A DNA stretch of 64,000 bases from Pseudoramibacter faecis (GTDB lineage Bacteria; Bacillota; Clostridia; Eubacteriales; Eubacteriaceae), in assembly GCF_036289405.1 (NCBI RefSeq), contig NZ_JAYFFI010000008.1:1-64000 (forward strand). The letters run 5' to 3'. A program made the position numbers and the translations under genes. Within the stretch, counting starts at the first letter, position 1; each line of letters starts with the position of its first letter. Positions 53,046 through 62,267 of the stretch are shown here, in pieces. Below the pieces are notes generated by a model. It was not told where the DNA came from. It worked only from the letters and a program-made list of their open reading frames with translations, and did no database searches.

Positions 53046-54475
53046 AACGGGAAATGTCAGAACTGACGCCGAGAATGATTGTTGACGAACTCAATCGCTA
53101 TATCATCGGCCAGGAAAAGGCGAAGAAAGCGGTAGCGGTTTCGCTGCGCAATCGCTACCGCCGATCACTTCTGCCAGATGCAATTCGGGAGGAAATCACA
53201 CCAAAGAACATCATTATGATGGGGCCGACGGGCGTTGGAAAGACGGAAATCGCCCGGCGCATCGCTAAACTTGTGTCGGCGCCTTTTATTAAAGTCGAAG
53301 CGACCAAGTTTACCGAGGTGGGCTATGTTGGGCGCGATGTGGAATCGATGATCCGCGATTTGGTGACGACATCGATTCGCATGGTCAAGCAGGAAAGGAT
53401 GGACGATGTCAAGACACAGGCGGAAGAAAAAGCCAATCGGATTATTTTGGACGCATTGGTGCCGAGACGCAAAAAAGCGCAGAAGCAGGAAAAGCTGATC
53501 AACCCCTTTGACTTGCTGAGTCAAAACAAATCGCCGGCGACTGCCGAAGAGGCACAGCCTGAGCTTTCGCCAGAAGAAAAGCATCAAATCGAAACAAAAC
53601 GCTCGGCGATCGCCGAGGAGCTGGCCGACGGCAAATTGGAAGACGAAATGATTGACGTGATGCTCGATGATGATGGCGCCAAATCCATCGGCATCATGGC
53701 CGGTATGAGTGAAGATATGAGCATTGAAATCGGCAATATTTTTGAGGGGCTGACCGGCGGCAGTAAAAAGAAGAAAAAACGCACAATGAAAGTTTCTGAA
53801 GCGCGGAAGGTCATTACCAATCAGGAAGCGCAGAAGATGATTGATATGGATGAAGTCCAGGAGATCGGGGTGCGCGAGGCGGAACAAAATGGCATTATTT
53901 TTATCGATGAAATTGACAAGATCATCGACAGCGGGAGCCGTCGCGGCGGTCCGGACGTGTCGCGCGAAGGTGTCCAGCGGGATATTCTGCCCATCGTTGA
54001 GGGGAGCACGGTCAATACCAAATACGGGCCGGTCAAAACAGATTTTATTTTGTTCATCGGTGCCGGGGCTTTTAACGTCGCGAACATCGAGGACATGATT
54101 CCCGAGCTGCAAGGACGATTTCCCGTCTCGGTGCAGCTTGAAAGCCTGACAGAGGAAAATTTCGTGGAAATTCTCACGAAGCCGGAAAATGCGATCGTGA
54201 AACAATATGCGTATTTGCTTCAGACGGAGGGCATTGAATTGCGATTTGAAGAAGAAGCGCTCAAAGCGATCGCATCGATTGCTTACGCAAAGAATGAAGA
54301 AGACGAAAATATCGGTGCGAGACGACTACACACTGTTTTTGAAGAATTGCTCGAAGAGATTTCATTTTATGCTAGCGATTATGACGAAGACGCATTTGTT
54401 ATCGACAAAAATTACGTTGATTCGGTCTTTAAAACCCAGGGAAAGGGGCGTTCATACGATCAGTTTTTGATTTGA
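53042..54475 (+). CDS. hslU: HslU ATPase (ClpY)
   Basis: AAA+ unfoldase that feeds proteins to HslV. The 477 residues have the N-terminal LTPRMIVDELNRYIIGQEKAKKA block read as family start, Walker A GPTGVGKT (61-68), the pore loop GYVGRD, a large intermediate (I) domain (about 110-250, highly charged) and the second half with IIFIDEIDKI Walker B and the sensor region GARRLHTVFEELLEE. It is coupled to hslV by an ATGA overlap. No codY or xerC gene follows, unlike the common Firmicute arrangement. Confidence 0.97.
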   Translation: MKREMSELTPRMIVDELNRYIIGQEKAKKAVAVSLRNRYRRSLLPDAIREEITPKNIIMMGPTGVGKTEIARRIAKLVSAPFIKVEATKFTEVGYVGRDVESMIRDLVTTSIRMVKQERMDDVKTQAEEKANRIILDALVPRRKKAQKQEKLINPFDLLSQNKSPATAEEAQPELSPEEKHQIETKRSAIAEELADGKLEDEMIDVMLDDDGAKSIGIMAGMSEDMSIEIGNIFEGLTGGSKKKKKRTMKVSEARKVITNQEAQKMIDMDEVQEIGVREAEQNGIIFIDEIDKIIDSGSRRGGPDVSREGVQRDILPIVEGSTVNTKYGPVKTDFILFIGAGAFNVANIEDMIPELQGRFPVSVQLESLTEENFVEILTKPENAIVKQYAYLLQTEGIELRFEEEALKAIASIAYAKNEEDENIGARRLHTVFEELLEEISFYASDYDEDAFVIDKNYVDSVFKTQGKGRSYDQFLI

Positions 54476-54496
54476 TGACGAAAGACGAGAAAAAAT

Positions 54497-54525
54497 TTGC
54501 ATCCGCCCGGAGATTATGCTATATT
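54497..54525 (+). promoter_or_regulatory. Promoter of rpsB-tsf
   Basis: TTGCAT (54497-54502), 17-base spacer, TATATT (54520-54525) with extended -10 TGC. The 90-base leader to rpsB is GC rich with CCCGG/CGGG-type self-complementary pieces near 54563-54580 and may hold an S2 autoregulatory structure; that part is inference. Confidence 0.8.
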
Positions 54526-54624
54526 ATAAAAGTTATTATACACATTTTCGGAGAACGGCCTGGTGCCCGGGATCGGGTCTCGGCGTTTGCAGAGGAAAAT
54601 GGAAGAAAAACCAGGAGGTAAAAA

Positions 54625-55380
54625 ATGGCAATTGTTACAATGAAGCAGCTCTTGGAAGCTGGCGTTCACTTCGGTCATCAGACCAGAAGATGGAATCCGA
54701 AGATGAAACCTTACATCTTCACCGAAAGAAACGGCATCTATATCATCGATCTGCAGCAGACGGTGAAGATGATCGGTGATGCGTATCATTTTGTGCGCGA
54801 TCTGGCGACGGAAGGCAAGGATATTCTCTTTGTCGGCACTAAAAAACAGGCGCAGAACAGCATCGAAAACGAAGCCAAGCGCTCCGGTTCTTTTTATGTG
54901 AATCACCGTTGGCTCGGCGGGACTCTGACCAACTGGGAAACCATCAACAAGCGTATCAATCGTTTGAAAGATCTGAAGCGCATGGAAGAAGACGGCACTT
55001 TTGACCTGCTGCCGAAAAAAGAAGTGATCGGTCTGCGCCGCGAACGGGAAAAACTCGAAAAATTCCTCGGCGGGATCGAAGACATGCACGGGATGCCCGG
55101 TGCCATGGTCATCATCGACTGCAAGAAAGAACGCATTGCGATTCAGGAAGCGCACAAGCTCGGCATTCCGATCATTTCCATCGTCGATACCAACTGCGAT
55201 CCGGATGATGTGGACTATATCATTCCGGGGAACGACGATGCCATCCGTGCCGTTGCGCTGATTCTGCGCGTTTTGGCAGATGCCGTGCTCGAAGGCAAGC
55301 AGGGCGAACAGATCTCGGATGCCGAAGCGGAAGAAACGCCGGTGTCGGCTGCCGAAGCCGAAGCGGAAGAAGAAGCTTAA
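54625..55380 (+). CDS. rpsB: 30S ribosomal protein S2
   Basis: A 251-residue S2 protein, late-assembling component of the 30S subunit. Signatures are MKQLLEAGVHFGHQTRRWNP, RNGIYIIDLQQTVKM, FVGTKKQAQNSIENEA, NHRWLGGTLTNW and DTNCDPDDVDYIIPGNDDA. The C-terminus has an Ala/Glu-rich tail. ATG follows CCAGGAGG. First gene of the rpsB-tsf operon. Confidence 0.98.
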   Translation: MAIVTMKQLLEAGVHFGHQTRRWNPKMKPYIFTERNGIYIIDLQQTVKMIGDAYHFVRDLATEGKDILFVGTKKQAQNSIENEAKRSGSFYVNHRWLGGTLTNWETINKRINRLKDLKRMEEDGTFDLLPKKEVIGLRREREKLEKFLGGIEDMHGMPGAMVIIDCKKERIAIQEAHKLGIPIISIVDTNCDPDDVDYIIPGNDDAIRAVALILRVLADAVLEGKQGEQISDAEAEETPVSAAEAEAEEEA

Positions 55381-55403
55381 ATTTTAGCGGAGCGGAGGAA
55401 AAT

Positions 55404-56054
55404 ATGGCGATCTCAGCAAAATTAGTGAAAGAACTCAGAGAAAAAACCGGATCCGGGATGATGGACTGCAAAAAGGCTCTTGAAGAAGCGGATGGCAGCG
55501 TTGAAAAGGCTGTCGAAATTCTGCGCGAAAAGGGCATGGCCAAGTCGGTTAAAAAAGCTGGCCGCATTGCAGCGGAAGGCATCGTTGTTTCCTATATTCA
55601 CATGGGCGGAAAAATCGGCGCCATGGTCGAAGTGAACTGCGAAACCGACTTCGTGGCCAAGACGGATGGCTTTCACGACTTTGCAAAAGACATTGCGATG
55701 CATGTGGCCGCGGCCAACCCAAAATACCTGGTTCCGGAAGACGTGCCGGCAGAAGAAATGGAACACGAAAAAGAAATTCTGACCATTCAGGCACAGAACG
55801 AAGGCAAGCCGGAAAAAATCATCGAAAAGATGGTCGAGGGGCGATTGAAAAAGTTCTACAGTGAAATTTGCCTGATGGAACAGCCCTTTATTAAGGATCC
55901 GGACAAGTCCATCAACGATCTGGTGAAAGAACAGATCATGAACATTGGTGAAAATGTTAAAATTCGTCGCTTTGCCCGCTTTGAAATGGGTGAAGGCCTT
56001 GAAAAGAAAGAAGAAAACTTCGCGGAAGAAGTTGCAAAACAGATGGGCGAATAA
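55404..56054 (+). CDS. tsf: Elongation factor Ts
   Basis: Nucleotide exchange factor for EF-Tu. The 216-residue protein has the N-terminal UBA domain (SAKLVKELREKTGSGMMDCKKAL), the TS signature MVEVNCETDFVAKTDGF and the EMEHEKEILTIQAQNEGKPE block. It is a short form compared with about 290 residues in Bacillus, consistent with Clostridia. pyrH and frr usually follow; here a terminator and then polysaccharide genes do. Confidence 0.97.
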   Translation: MAISAKLVKELREKTGSGMMDCKKALEEADGSVEKAVEILREKGMAKSVKKAGRIAAEGIVVSYIHMGGKIGAMVEVNCETDFVAKTDGFHDFAKDIAMHVAAANPKYLVPEDVPAEEMEHEKEILTIQAQNEGKPEKIIEKMVEGRLKKFYSEICLMEQPFIKDPDKSINDLVKEQIMNIGENVKIRRFARFEMGEGLEKKEENFAEEVAKQMGE

Positions 56055-56068
56055 TTTTCGACAGTCAG

Positions 56069-56098
56069 CTCCGGAGTCTTCGGACTTCGGAGTTTTTT
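56069..56098 (+). terminator. Rho-independent terminator after tsf
   Basis: A 10-bp stem (56069-56078 with 56083-56092, one G-U) with loop TTCG, followed by six T. Confidence 0.92.
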
Positions 56099-56145
56099 GT
56101 TATGTTCATTTTCTATTTGATAGATAAATGATAGGCTTTTGAGCG

Positions 56146-57276
56146 ATGAGCAAAGGTGAAGACAAAGGGATGAAAATTGCAGTAATAACCAATTTATCAG
56201 GGGATTATGATCGGGCAGAGGCTGTCGGACATTTCTTTCAGAAACAAGGCGGCGAAGTCGCATGGATCCTTTCAGATTTTTTTCATTTAACCAAAGAACG
56301 GGTGTCGGAACATAAGCCTGATCATATTTATATACCGACAAAGCCGTATCAGAAAAATTTATCTTTGGCCCGGTTATGGTCTCATCATCGTTTTGCGCGA
56401 GACGTAAGGCATTATCTTAAGACGCATCCTTTTGATTTGCTGTATGTGATGATCCCATCAAATTCATTGCTGCCGGAAATGGTAAAGGTCAAAAAAGAAA
56501 CGGGATGTTCGTTGGTGGTGGATATTGTCGATCTTTGGCCTGAATCTCTCCCGATTGAAGGGATCAAAAATTGGCCGCCGCTGCGCTATTGGCGCAATTT
56601 GCGGGATCGCTATTTGCCCGAGGCGGATCGAGTGATCACCGAATGTGACCTGTATCGTGAGATCATTGCGTTGTCGGCGTCAGCACGGACGCTCCACTGG
56701 ATCAAAGGCCCGGATGCTCCGGAAATGCGCCATGAAAAACAGCGCGACGTGCTTCATCTGGCATATTTAGGGTCGCTCAACCACATCGTAGATATCGACT
56801 TGATGGTGTCGATTCTCGAACAACTTAAACCATTAAAATCGGTGAAACTGCATATTGTCGGGGAAGGCGAAAACCGACAAAGATTACTTGATTTGCTGGG
56901 AGAAAGAGGAATTGATTATCAGTTTTACGGACCGATTTATAATGACGATCAGAAAAAACAGATTTTCGAACAGTGCACCTTTGGTTTTAATTTGATGATT
57001 GACACTGTAAAAGTCGGCCTGACAACCAAGTCCATTGATTATTGGTATTACGGCTTGCCGGTGATTAACAATATCCGCGGAGATACCTGGCAATTTGTTA
57101 AAGATGAAGGGGTAGGCGTCAACGTTGAACGCAATGATCTGAAAAACGTTTGTCAAATTTTGTCAGTCCAGGCGGCACAGGTGGATCATGATGCCGTTCA
57201 GCAATTTTACAATCGGCATTTCACAACGGAGATTTTTGAAAACACGCTGAGTTTGGTCATGGAGCATTTAAAATGA
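56146..57276 (+). CDS. Glycosyltransferase family 4-like protein
   Basis: A 376-residue GT-B fold glycosyltransferase and the first gene of the surface polysaccharide locus. The N-terminal half starts with KIAVITNLSGDYDRAEAVG and has DLWPESLPIEG typical of family 4 transferases; the C-terminal half has LHIVGEGENRQRLLDLLG and the sugar-nucleotide site region LTTKSIDYWYYGLPVI. Acceptor and donor sugars are unknown. Start ATG 56146 has a weak site; ATG 56170, closer to the first beta strand, is an alternative. The stop overlaps the next gene by four bases (ATGA). Confidence 0.8.
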   Translation: MSKGEDKGMKIAVITNLSGDYDRAEAVGHFFQKQGGEVAWILSDFFHLTKERVSEHKPDHIYIPTKPYQKNLSLARLWSHHRFARDVRHYLKTHPFDLLYVMIPSNSLLPEMVKVKKETGCSLVVDIVDLWPESLPIEGIKNWPPLRYWRNLRDRYLPEADRVITECDLYREIIALSASARTLHWIKGPDAPEMRHEKQRDVLHLAYLGSLNHIVDIDLMVSILEQLKPLKSVKLHIVGEGENRQRLLDLLGERGIDYQFYGPIYNDDQKKQIFEQCTFGFNLMIDTVKVGLTTKSIDYWYYGLPVINNIRGDTWQFVKDEGVGVNVERNDLKNVCQILSVQAAQVDHDAVQQFYNRHFTTEIFENTLSLVMEHLK

Positions 57277-58193
57277 TTGATATTTTGGTGGCAACCTATA
57301 ACGGTGAACGCTACTTGAGCGCACAGCTGGATTCGCTGCTTGGCCAAACGGAAAAGGATATCCGGATTTTAATTCGCGATGACGGCTCAACCGATCGGAC
57401 GCCGGAGATGATTGCGGATTATGTTCAGCGTTATCTGGGGAAAGTTGAAGCTGTTTCGGCGTCGGCCGCCGCAAAGGGGCCGGTAGGCAATTTTATGGCG
57501 CTGACCCGGGTGGCATCGGCCAATTATGTGATGTATTGCGATCAGGACGACGTGTGGTATCCGGAGAAGGCGGAAAAGATGCGAAAAGCCATGACGGAGG
57601 CCGAGCAGCGGTGGGGCAGTCAAACGCCGATTTTGGTTTATTCGAATTATGAAACGGTGGACGAAGATCTGACGCCGTTGCCGGTTGACGAGCGCAAAAA
57701 TCAGGTCTATCATCCCCATTTGACCTTTAATCGACTGTTGGTTCAAAATTATGTAACAGGATGCACGATGATGGCTAATCGCGCGCTCTATCAAAAAGCG
57801 ACGGCGGCGGATGCTGAGATTTTGATGCACGATTGGTGGTTTGCCCTTTATGCCAGTGCCTTTGGAAAGATCGTTCATTTGGATGAAAAACTGATGGCGT
57901 ATCGCCAGCACCGGAATCAATGCGTGGGCGCGACGGACGTAAAAAGTTTTAATTATCGGTTGACTAAGTTCAAGGACCCGGCGACCCGGGATAAGAAAAA
58001 TGATTATTACCGGCAGGCGCAGGCGTTTAAAGCGCACTATGGCCGTGACTTGCCGACCGATCAGGCGCAAATTCTCAATTATTTTTTGGCCATTCCGGCT
58101 AAGAATAAATGGGGACGAATGGCGGCCCTGATCAGAGGAAAGTATTTTAAAAGTGATTTTTTCCGAATTTTAGGACAATTTTATTATATATGA
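57273..58193 (+). CDS. Glycosyltransferase family 2 (rhamnosyltransferase-like)
   Basis: A 306-residue GT-A fold enzyme. The N-terminal IDILVATYNGERYLSAQLDS, DDGSTDRTPEMI and the metal-binding YCDQDDVWYPEKAEK (QDD form of the DxD motif) are typical of GT2 rhamnosyltransferases that build polysaccharide repeats. The later HDWWFALYASAFG block is also common to this subfamily. It is translationally coupled to the preceding glycosyltransferase gene. Donor is unknown; the rhamnose assignment is by pattern only. Confidence 0.85.
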   Translation: MIDILVATYNGERYLSAQLDSLLGQTEKDIRILIRDDGSTDRTPEMIADYVQRYLGKVEAVSASAAAKGPVGNFMALTRVASANYVMYCDQDDVWYPEKAEKMRKAMTEAEQRWGSQTPILVYSNYETVDEDLTPLPVDERKNQVYHPHLTFNRLLVQNYVTGCTMMANRALYQKATAADAEILMHDWWFALYASAFGKIVHLDEKLMAYRQHRNQCVGATDVKSFNYRLTKFKDPATRDKKNDYYRQAQAFKAHYGRDLPTDQAQILNYFLAIPAKNKWGRMAALIRGKYFKSDFFRILGQFYYI

Positions 58194-58209
58194 GTCAGCG
58201 CTGGCGCAT

Positions 58210-58238
58210 TTGAGTGCAGACAATGCATCTGCTATAAT
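58210..58238 (+). promoter_or_regulatory. Promoter of glmM
   Basis: TTGAGT (58210-58215), 17-base spacer, TATAAT (58233-58238) with extended -10 TGC. It separates glmM from the preceding two genes. Confidence 0.75.
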
Positions 58239-58268
58239 AAAAAATCAAATTGAGAAGGAGAGAGTGCG

Positions 58269-59657
58269 ATGGGGCGATATTTTGGGACTGATGGTTTTCG
58301 CGGGGAAGCCAACAAGGGATTAATGGCAGAACACGCGTATCAAATCGGCCGATTTCTCGGGTGGTATTACGGGGAACTGCGCAAATGGGAAGGGAAGATC
58401 GGCGCGCCGAGTGTCGTGATTGGCAAAGACACGCGTCGCTCCAGTTATATGTTTGAGGATATGCTGTCCGGCGGACTGGTGGCCAGCGGAGCCGATGCTT
58501 ATCTTTTGCATGTGACGACCACCCCGTCGGTGGCCTATGTCGCTCGCGTCGATGATTTTGACGGCGGCATCATGATCTCGGCGAGTCACAATCCCTATTA
58601 CGACAACGGCATTAAGTTGCTCAATGGGCAGGGCGAGAAGATGAGCGAGGACGTGATCGCGCTCATCGAGGATTATCTGGACGGGTGCCTTCATGCGTTT
58701 GGTCAAAGTTGGCCGGAAATCCCCTATGCGCAAAGGGATGTCATTGGGCGGACGGTTGACTATGTCGCCGGCCGCAATCGCTATATCGGTTATTTGATTT
58801 CGCTGGGGGTTTACTCCTTCAAGGGGATGAAAGTGGGGCTCGACTGTGCCAATGGCTCGGCTTGGAATATCGCGCCGTCTATTTTCAATGCGCTGGGCGC
58901 GAAAACTTATCTGATGAATGTGGATCCGGACGGCATCAATATCAATCGCGATGCGGGCTCGACCCATATTGAGGGACTGCAGCAATTTGTGGTTGACAAC
59001 GGTTTGGATGTCGGCTTTGCCTACGATGGCGATACGGACCGCTGCCTTGCGGTGGACGAAAAAGGGCAGGTTATCACCGGGGATCACATTCTTTATATTT
59101 ATGGGCGCTATATGAAAGAGCGGGACAAACTGGTGACGAACACGGTGGTCACCACGGTGATGTCCAATTTTGGTCTGTACAAGGCCTTTGATGAATTGGG
59201 GATTGATTATGCAAAGACAGCCGTCGGTGACAAATATGTTTATGAATATATGACCGAAAACGGCTGTCACCTTGGAGGCGAACAGTCCGGCCATATTATT
59301 TTTTCCAAATACGCGTCGACGGGCGATGGCATTTTAACCAGTTTAAAACTCATGCAGGTAATGATGAGCCGAAAGAAAAAGCTGTCAGAGCTTGCGGCCC
59401 CGCTCAAAATTTATCCGCAGGTGCTCAAAAATGTGAGGGTATCCGACAAGGCGGAAGCGCAGGCTGACGCCGATGTGCAGGCAGCCGTGCAGCAGGTTGC
59501 CGCAGCATTGGGAAATACCGGCCGCATTTTGGTGCGCGAATCGGGCACGGAGCCGTTGGTGCGCGTCATGGTGGAGGCTGAAACCGAAGCAGTCTGCGAG
59601 CGATATGTCGATCAGGTGATCACTATTATCAAAGGAAAGGGATATGCGGTGGATTAA
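58269..59657 (+). CDS. glmM: Phosphoglucosamine mutase
   Basis: Interconverts glucosamine-6-phosphate and glucosamine-1-phosphate, feeding UDP-GlcNAc for peptidoglycan and polysaccharide. The 462 residues follow the hexose-phosphate mutase order: YFGTDGFRGEAN, the phosphoserine loop ISASHNP with Ser106, the metal site DGDTDRC with Asp253, Asp255 and Asp257, GEQSGHIIF and the C-terminal phosphate-binding RESGTEPLVRVMVE. The metal loop has Thr where GlmM usually has Gly (DGDGDR), so a phosphomannomutase-like specificity cannot be ruled out. ATG follows GAAGGAGAG. Confidence 0.88.
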   Translation: MGRYFGTDGFRGEANKGLMAEHAYQIGRFLGWYYGELRKWEGKIGAPSVVIGKDTRRSSYMFEDMLSGGLVASGADAYLLHVTTTPSVAYVARVDDFDGGIMISASHNPYYDNGIKLLNGQGEKMSEDVIALIEDYLDGCLHAFGQSWPEIPYAQRDVIGRTVDYVAGRNRYIGYLISLGVYSFKGMKVGLDCANGSAWNIAPSIFNALGAKTYLMNVDPDGININRDAGSTHIEGLQQFVVDNGLDVGFAYDGDTDRCLAVDEKGQVITGDHILYIYGRYMKERDKLVTNTVVTTVMSNFGLYKAFDELGIDYAKTAVGDKYVYEYMTENGCHLGGEQSGHIIFSKYASTGDGILTSLKLMQVMMSRKKKLSELAAPLKIYPQVLKNVRVSDKAEAQADADVQAAVQQVAAALGNTGRILVRESGTEPLVRVMVEAETEAVCERYVDQVITIIKGKGYAVD

Positions 59658-59672
59658 TCGCGGTTGTAAAGC

Positions 59673-59712
59673 AAGGCGTTGCTGATCATGACGGCAATGC
59701 CTTTTATTTTTT
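59673..59712 (+). terminator. Terminator after glmM
   Basis: AAGGCGTTGC (59673-59682) pairs with GCAATGCCTT (59694-59703, one G-U), loop of 11, then TTTATTTTTTT. Confidence 0.88.
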
Positions 59713-59803
59713 TGCGGATGAATGGGAAGCCCAAAGTTGCGCTTAAGCTTTTTCAAGCAATGATTTGTTAAAATAAAAAAAATATAGAAAATAATGAAAG
59801 CAC

Positions 59804-61228
59804 ATGAATAAAAAAAATTACAAAAAACGAAAAAAACGCTTGATGCTCAGACAGCCGGTCCGGCAATTGATGGGGGCATTTCTTTTTATGGTCGAATTTT
59901 TGCTTTTTTACGATGTTTGGACGCGCTATTACAATGCCATGGTGCGGTGGCCCTTTTTTTACTATGGTAACATCTTTATCTCGGCGATGTATTTGATTAT
60001 CATCGTGATGGTGTCTAAGGTCTACGCCGGCACTAAAATCGGTTATTACCGCATATCCGACATTTTAATGAGCCAAGTTATCGTCGTTTTTCTTTCAAAC
60101 ATCGTTGCTTATTTTATATTGGTAACGCCATTGGCCTACGGGTGGATTTCTGCCTGGCCCCTTGTATGGCTGACGATGGTGGATATTGGCGTGATTGTGA
60201 TTTGGGCGCTGATCAGTCACCGCATTTTTCTGCGAATTTTTCCGCCGCAGCAATTGGTGATCGTCTCTGAGAAGCAATCGGATACGTTGCTGGATAAGTT
60301 TTCCAGGCGGCCGGATCAATACATCGTTCGGGAACGGATCTGTCTGGAGTTAACGGATGATTTGGAAGAGAATGAGCGGATTGCCCACAAGGTTGTAACG
60401 CGCTGTGAAGGTTATGATGGCGTCATCATCGGCGATATCCGTGCGATTATTCGCAACGACATCATGAAGATGTGCTTTGCCAAGGGCCTCCGAACCTATA
60501 CCATGCCCAAGATTTCGGATATTATTTTGCGGTATTCGGAAAATCTGCACATTTTTGATTCGCCGGTGCTGCTCAACCGCAATTTTGGTTTAACAACCGG
60601 ACAGGCATTTTTTAAGCGCTTTCTGGATTTGCTGTGCTCCGGCATCGGTTTAGTGGTGCTGTCGCCGGTGATGCTCATCACCGCCCTGGCCATTAAACGG
60701 GAGGATGGCGGCCCGGTGTTTTACAAGCAGGTGCGCTGTACGATTCGCAATCGGAAATTTGAGATCATTAAATTTCGATCGATGGTGGTCAATGCAGAAA
60801 AGGACGGCGTTGCCAGGCTGGCTGAAGAAAGCGACAGCCGCATTACCAAGGTTGGCGCGTTCATCCGCAAGGTGCGTATCGATGAAATCCCGCAGTTGAT
60901 TAATATATTCAAGGGGGATATGAGCATGGTTGGCCCCAGACCCGAGCGTCCGGAGATCATGACAGCGTATTGCCAAAACATGCCGGAGTTTGCCTTCAGA
61001 ACAAAAGTGAAGGCCGGACTGACGGGGTTTGCCCAGATTTATGGCAAATACAACACCACGCCCTTTGACAAACTTAAACTTGACCTGATGTATATCATGA
61101 ATTACAGCCTCATTCAGGACGGGCTGCTGATATTAAAGACCATCAAAACCGTGTTTACCAAAGAAGCGACTGAAGGGGTGGCTGCGGGTCAGATGACAGC
61201 ATCCGATATGGACAATGAAAACCGGTAG
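59804..61228 (+). CDS. Polyprenyl-phosphate sugar-1-phosphate transferase
   Basis: A 474-residue priming enzyme that moves a sugar-1-phosphate from a UDP-sugar to undecaprenyl phosphate. The N-terminus has a basic start and about four membrane helices (about 20-140), then a cytosolic CoA-binding-like region, and the bacterial sugar transferase domain (about 265-450): KRFLDLLCSGIGLVVLSPVM, GGPVFYKQVR, KFRSMVVNAEKDG, RKVRIDEIPQLINIFKGDMS and VGPRPERPE. This polyisoprenyl-phosphate hexose-1-phosphate transferase pattern starts O-unit and capsule synthesis. Its lipid substrate comes from UppS in the 30-kb region. Start ATG 59804 lacks a clear ribosome site. Confidence 0.9.
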   Translation: MNKKNYKKRKKRLMLRQPVRQLMGAFLFMVEFLLFYDVWTRYYNAMVRWPFFYYGNIFISAMYLIIIVMVSKVYAGTKIGYYRISDILMSQVIVVFLSNIVAYFILVTPLAYGWISAWPLVWLTMVDIGVIVIWALISHRIFLRIFPPQQLVIVSEKQSDTLLDKFSRRPDQYIVRERICLELTDDLEENERIAHKVVTRCEGYDGVIIGDIRAIIRNDIMKMCFAKGLRTYTMPKISDIILRYSENLHIFDSPVLLNRNFGLTTGQAFFKRFLDLLCSGIGLVVLSPVMLITALAIKREDGGPVFYKQVRCTIRNRKFEIIKFRSMVVNAEKDGVARLAEESDSRITKVGAFIRKVRIDEIPQLINIFKGDMSMVGPRPERPEIMTAYCQNMPEFAFRTKVKAGLTGFAQIYGKYNTTPFDKLKLDLMYIMNYSLIQDGLLILKTIKTVFTKEATEGVAAGQMTASDMDNENR

Positions 61229-61240
61229 TCAGGGGACTTT

Positions 61241-62245
61241 ATGGAACAAAAACAATTGACGGTATCGGTAGCGGCCTATAATGTGGCGGGGACTTTGCGC
61301 CGGTGCTTGGATTCCTTGATTGGTTCGGACGAGATGATGACGAGGCTCGAAGTGATCGTTGTGAATGACGGTTCGACAGATGAAACTCTCACAATGGCAC
61401 AAACTTATGCCGAGCGTTATCCGCAGACGTTTAAAGTCATTGATAAGGTCAACGGGGGTTACGGATCCACCATTAACGCAAGCGTTGCTTGCGCCCGCGG
61501 GAAATATTTCAAACAATTGGACGGTGACGATTGGTATTGCACCGAAAATCTTGAAGCTTTTCTCGTCTTCTTAGAGACAAAAGACAGCGATTTGGTGTTG
61601 TCTCCGTTTTATGAAGTCCATGAAGACCATTCGAAAGCAATACTGCAGGATCATCATCCGGAAGTGCCGGCAAAAGATGGCCCACTAAAAAAAATGGCGA
61701 TGGATCAGGATATCTTGATGCACGAACTGGCCATTCGAACGGAGCTGCTCCAGACGCATTCGGTTGGCGTTACCGAGCATTGCTTTTACACCGATCACGA
61801 ATATACTTTTCAGCCCCTACTTTTTGCAAAAAGCATTGCGCGGTTTCCCCGGCCTGTTTATTGTTATCAGCTGGGGGTTGAGGGGCAAAGCGTGAGCCTT
61901 TCCGGGATGCGCAAACACTTTAAGGATCCGATGCGGGTGGCGGAGAAACTGATGCCGCTTTATGAAGCGCAGCTTCCTTCCATTCGTGAGCGGGGGATCG
62001 AAACGTTAATGCGAAAAAAAATTCTGAGTATCACGGAGCTTGCTTATTTTTGCTTTTTGATTCTTGAACAGCCAGGGGCTCACAAGACAACTTTAAAAAA
62101 ATTGGACCAGCATATTCGCCGGCAATATCCTCATATTTATCGGATCACGATGAAGTCGCACACCATTGCGCGGCTTCGCAGGCTGCATTTTGTTGGCTAT
62201 AGCTTGTATGCAAAGCATATCGCAAGATTGGTGGAAAGCCGTTAA
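61241..62245 (+). CDS. Glycosyltransferase family 2
   Basis: A 334-residue GT-A transferase. LTVSVAAYNVAGTLRRCLDS, VNDGSTDETLTMAQTY and QLDGDDWYCTENLE (DGDD as metal motif) mark GT2, and KVNGGYGSTINASVACARG is the common acceptor-side strand. A C-terminal region (about 235-330) is helical and basic and may lie on the membrane. It starts 12 bases after the sugar transferase gene and is followed by the polymerase-like gene after 22 bases, so the genes are cotranscribed. Sugar specificity is unknown. Confidence 0.88.
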   Translation: MEQKQLTVSVAAYNVAGTLRRCLDSLIGSDEMMTRLEVIVVNDGSTDETLTMAQTYAERYPQTFKVIDKVNGGYGSTINASVACARGKYFKQLDGDDWYCTENLEAFLVFLETKDSDLVLSPFYEVHEDHSKAILQDHHPEVPAKDGPLKKMAMDQDILMHELAIRTELLQTHSVGVTEHCFYTDHEYTFQPLLFAKSIARFPRPVYCYQLGVEGQSVSLSGMRKHFKDPMRVAEKLMPLYEAQLPSIRERGIETLMRKKILSITELAYFCFLILEQPGAHKTTLKKLDQHIRRQYPHIYRITMKSHTIARLRRLHFVGYSLYAKHIARLVESR

Positions 62246-62267
62246 ATCATTTACAGAGAGGATGGCC

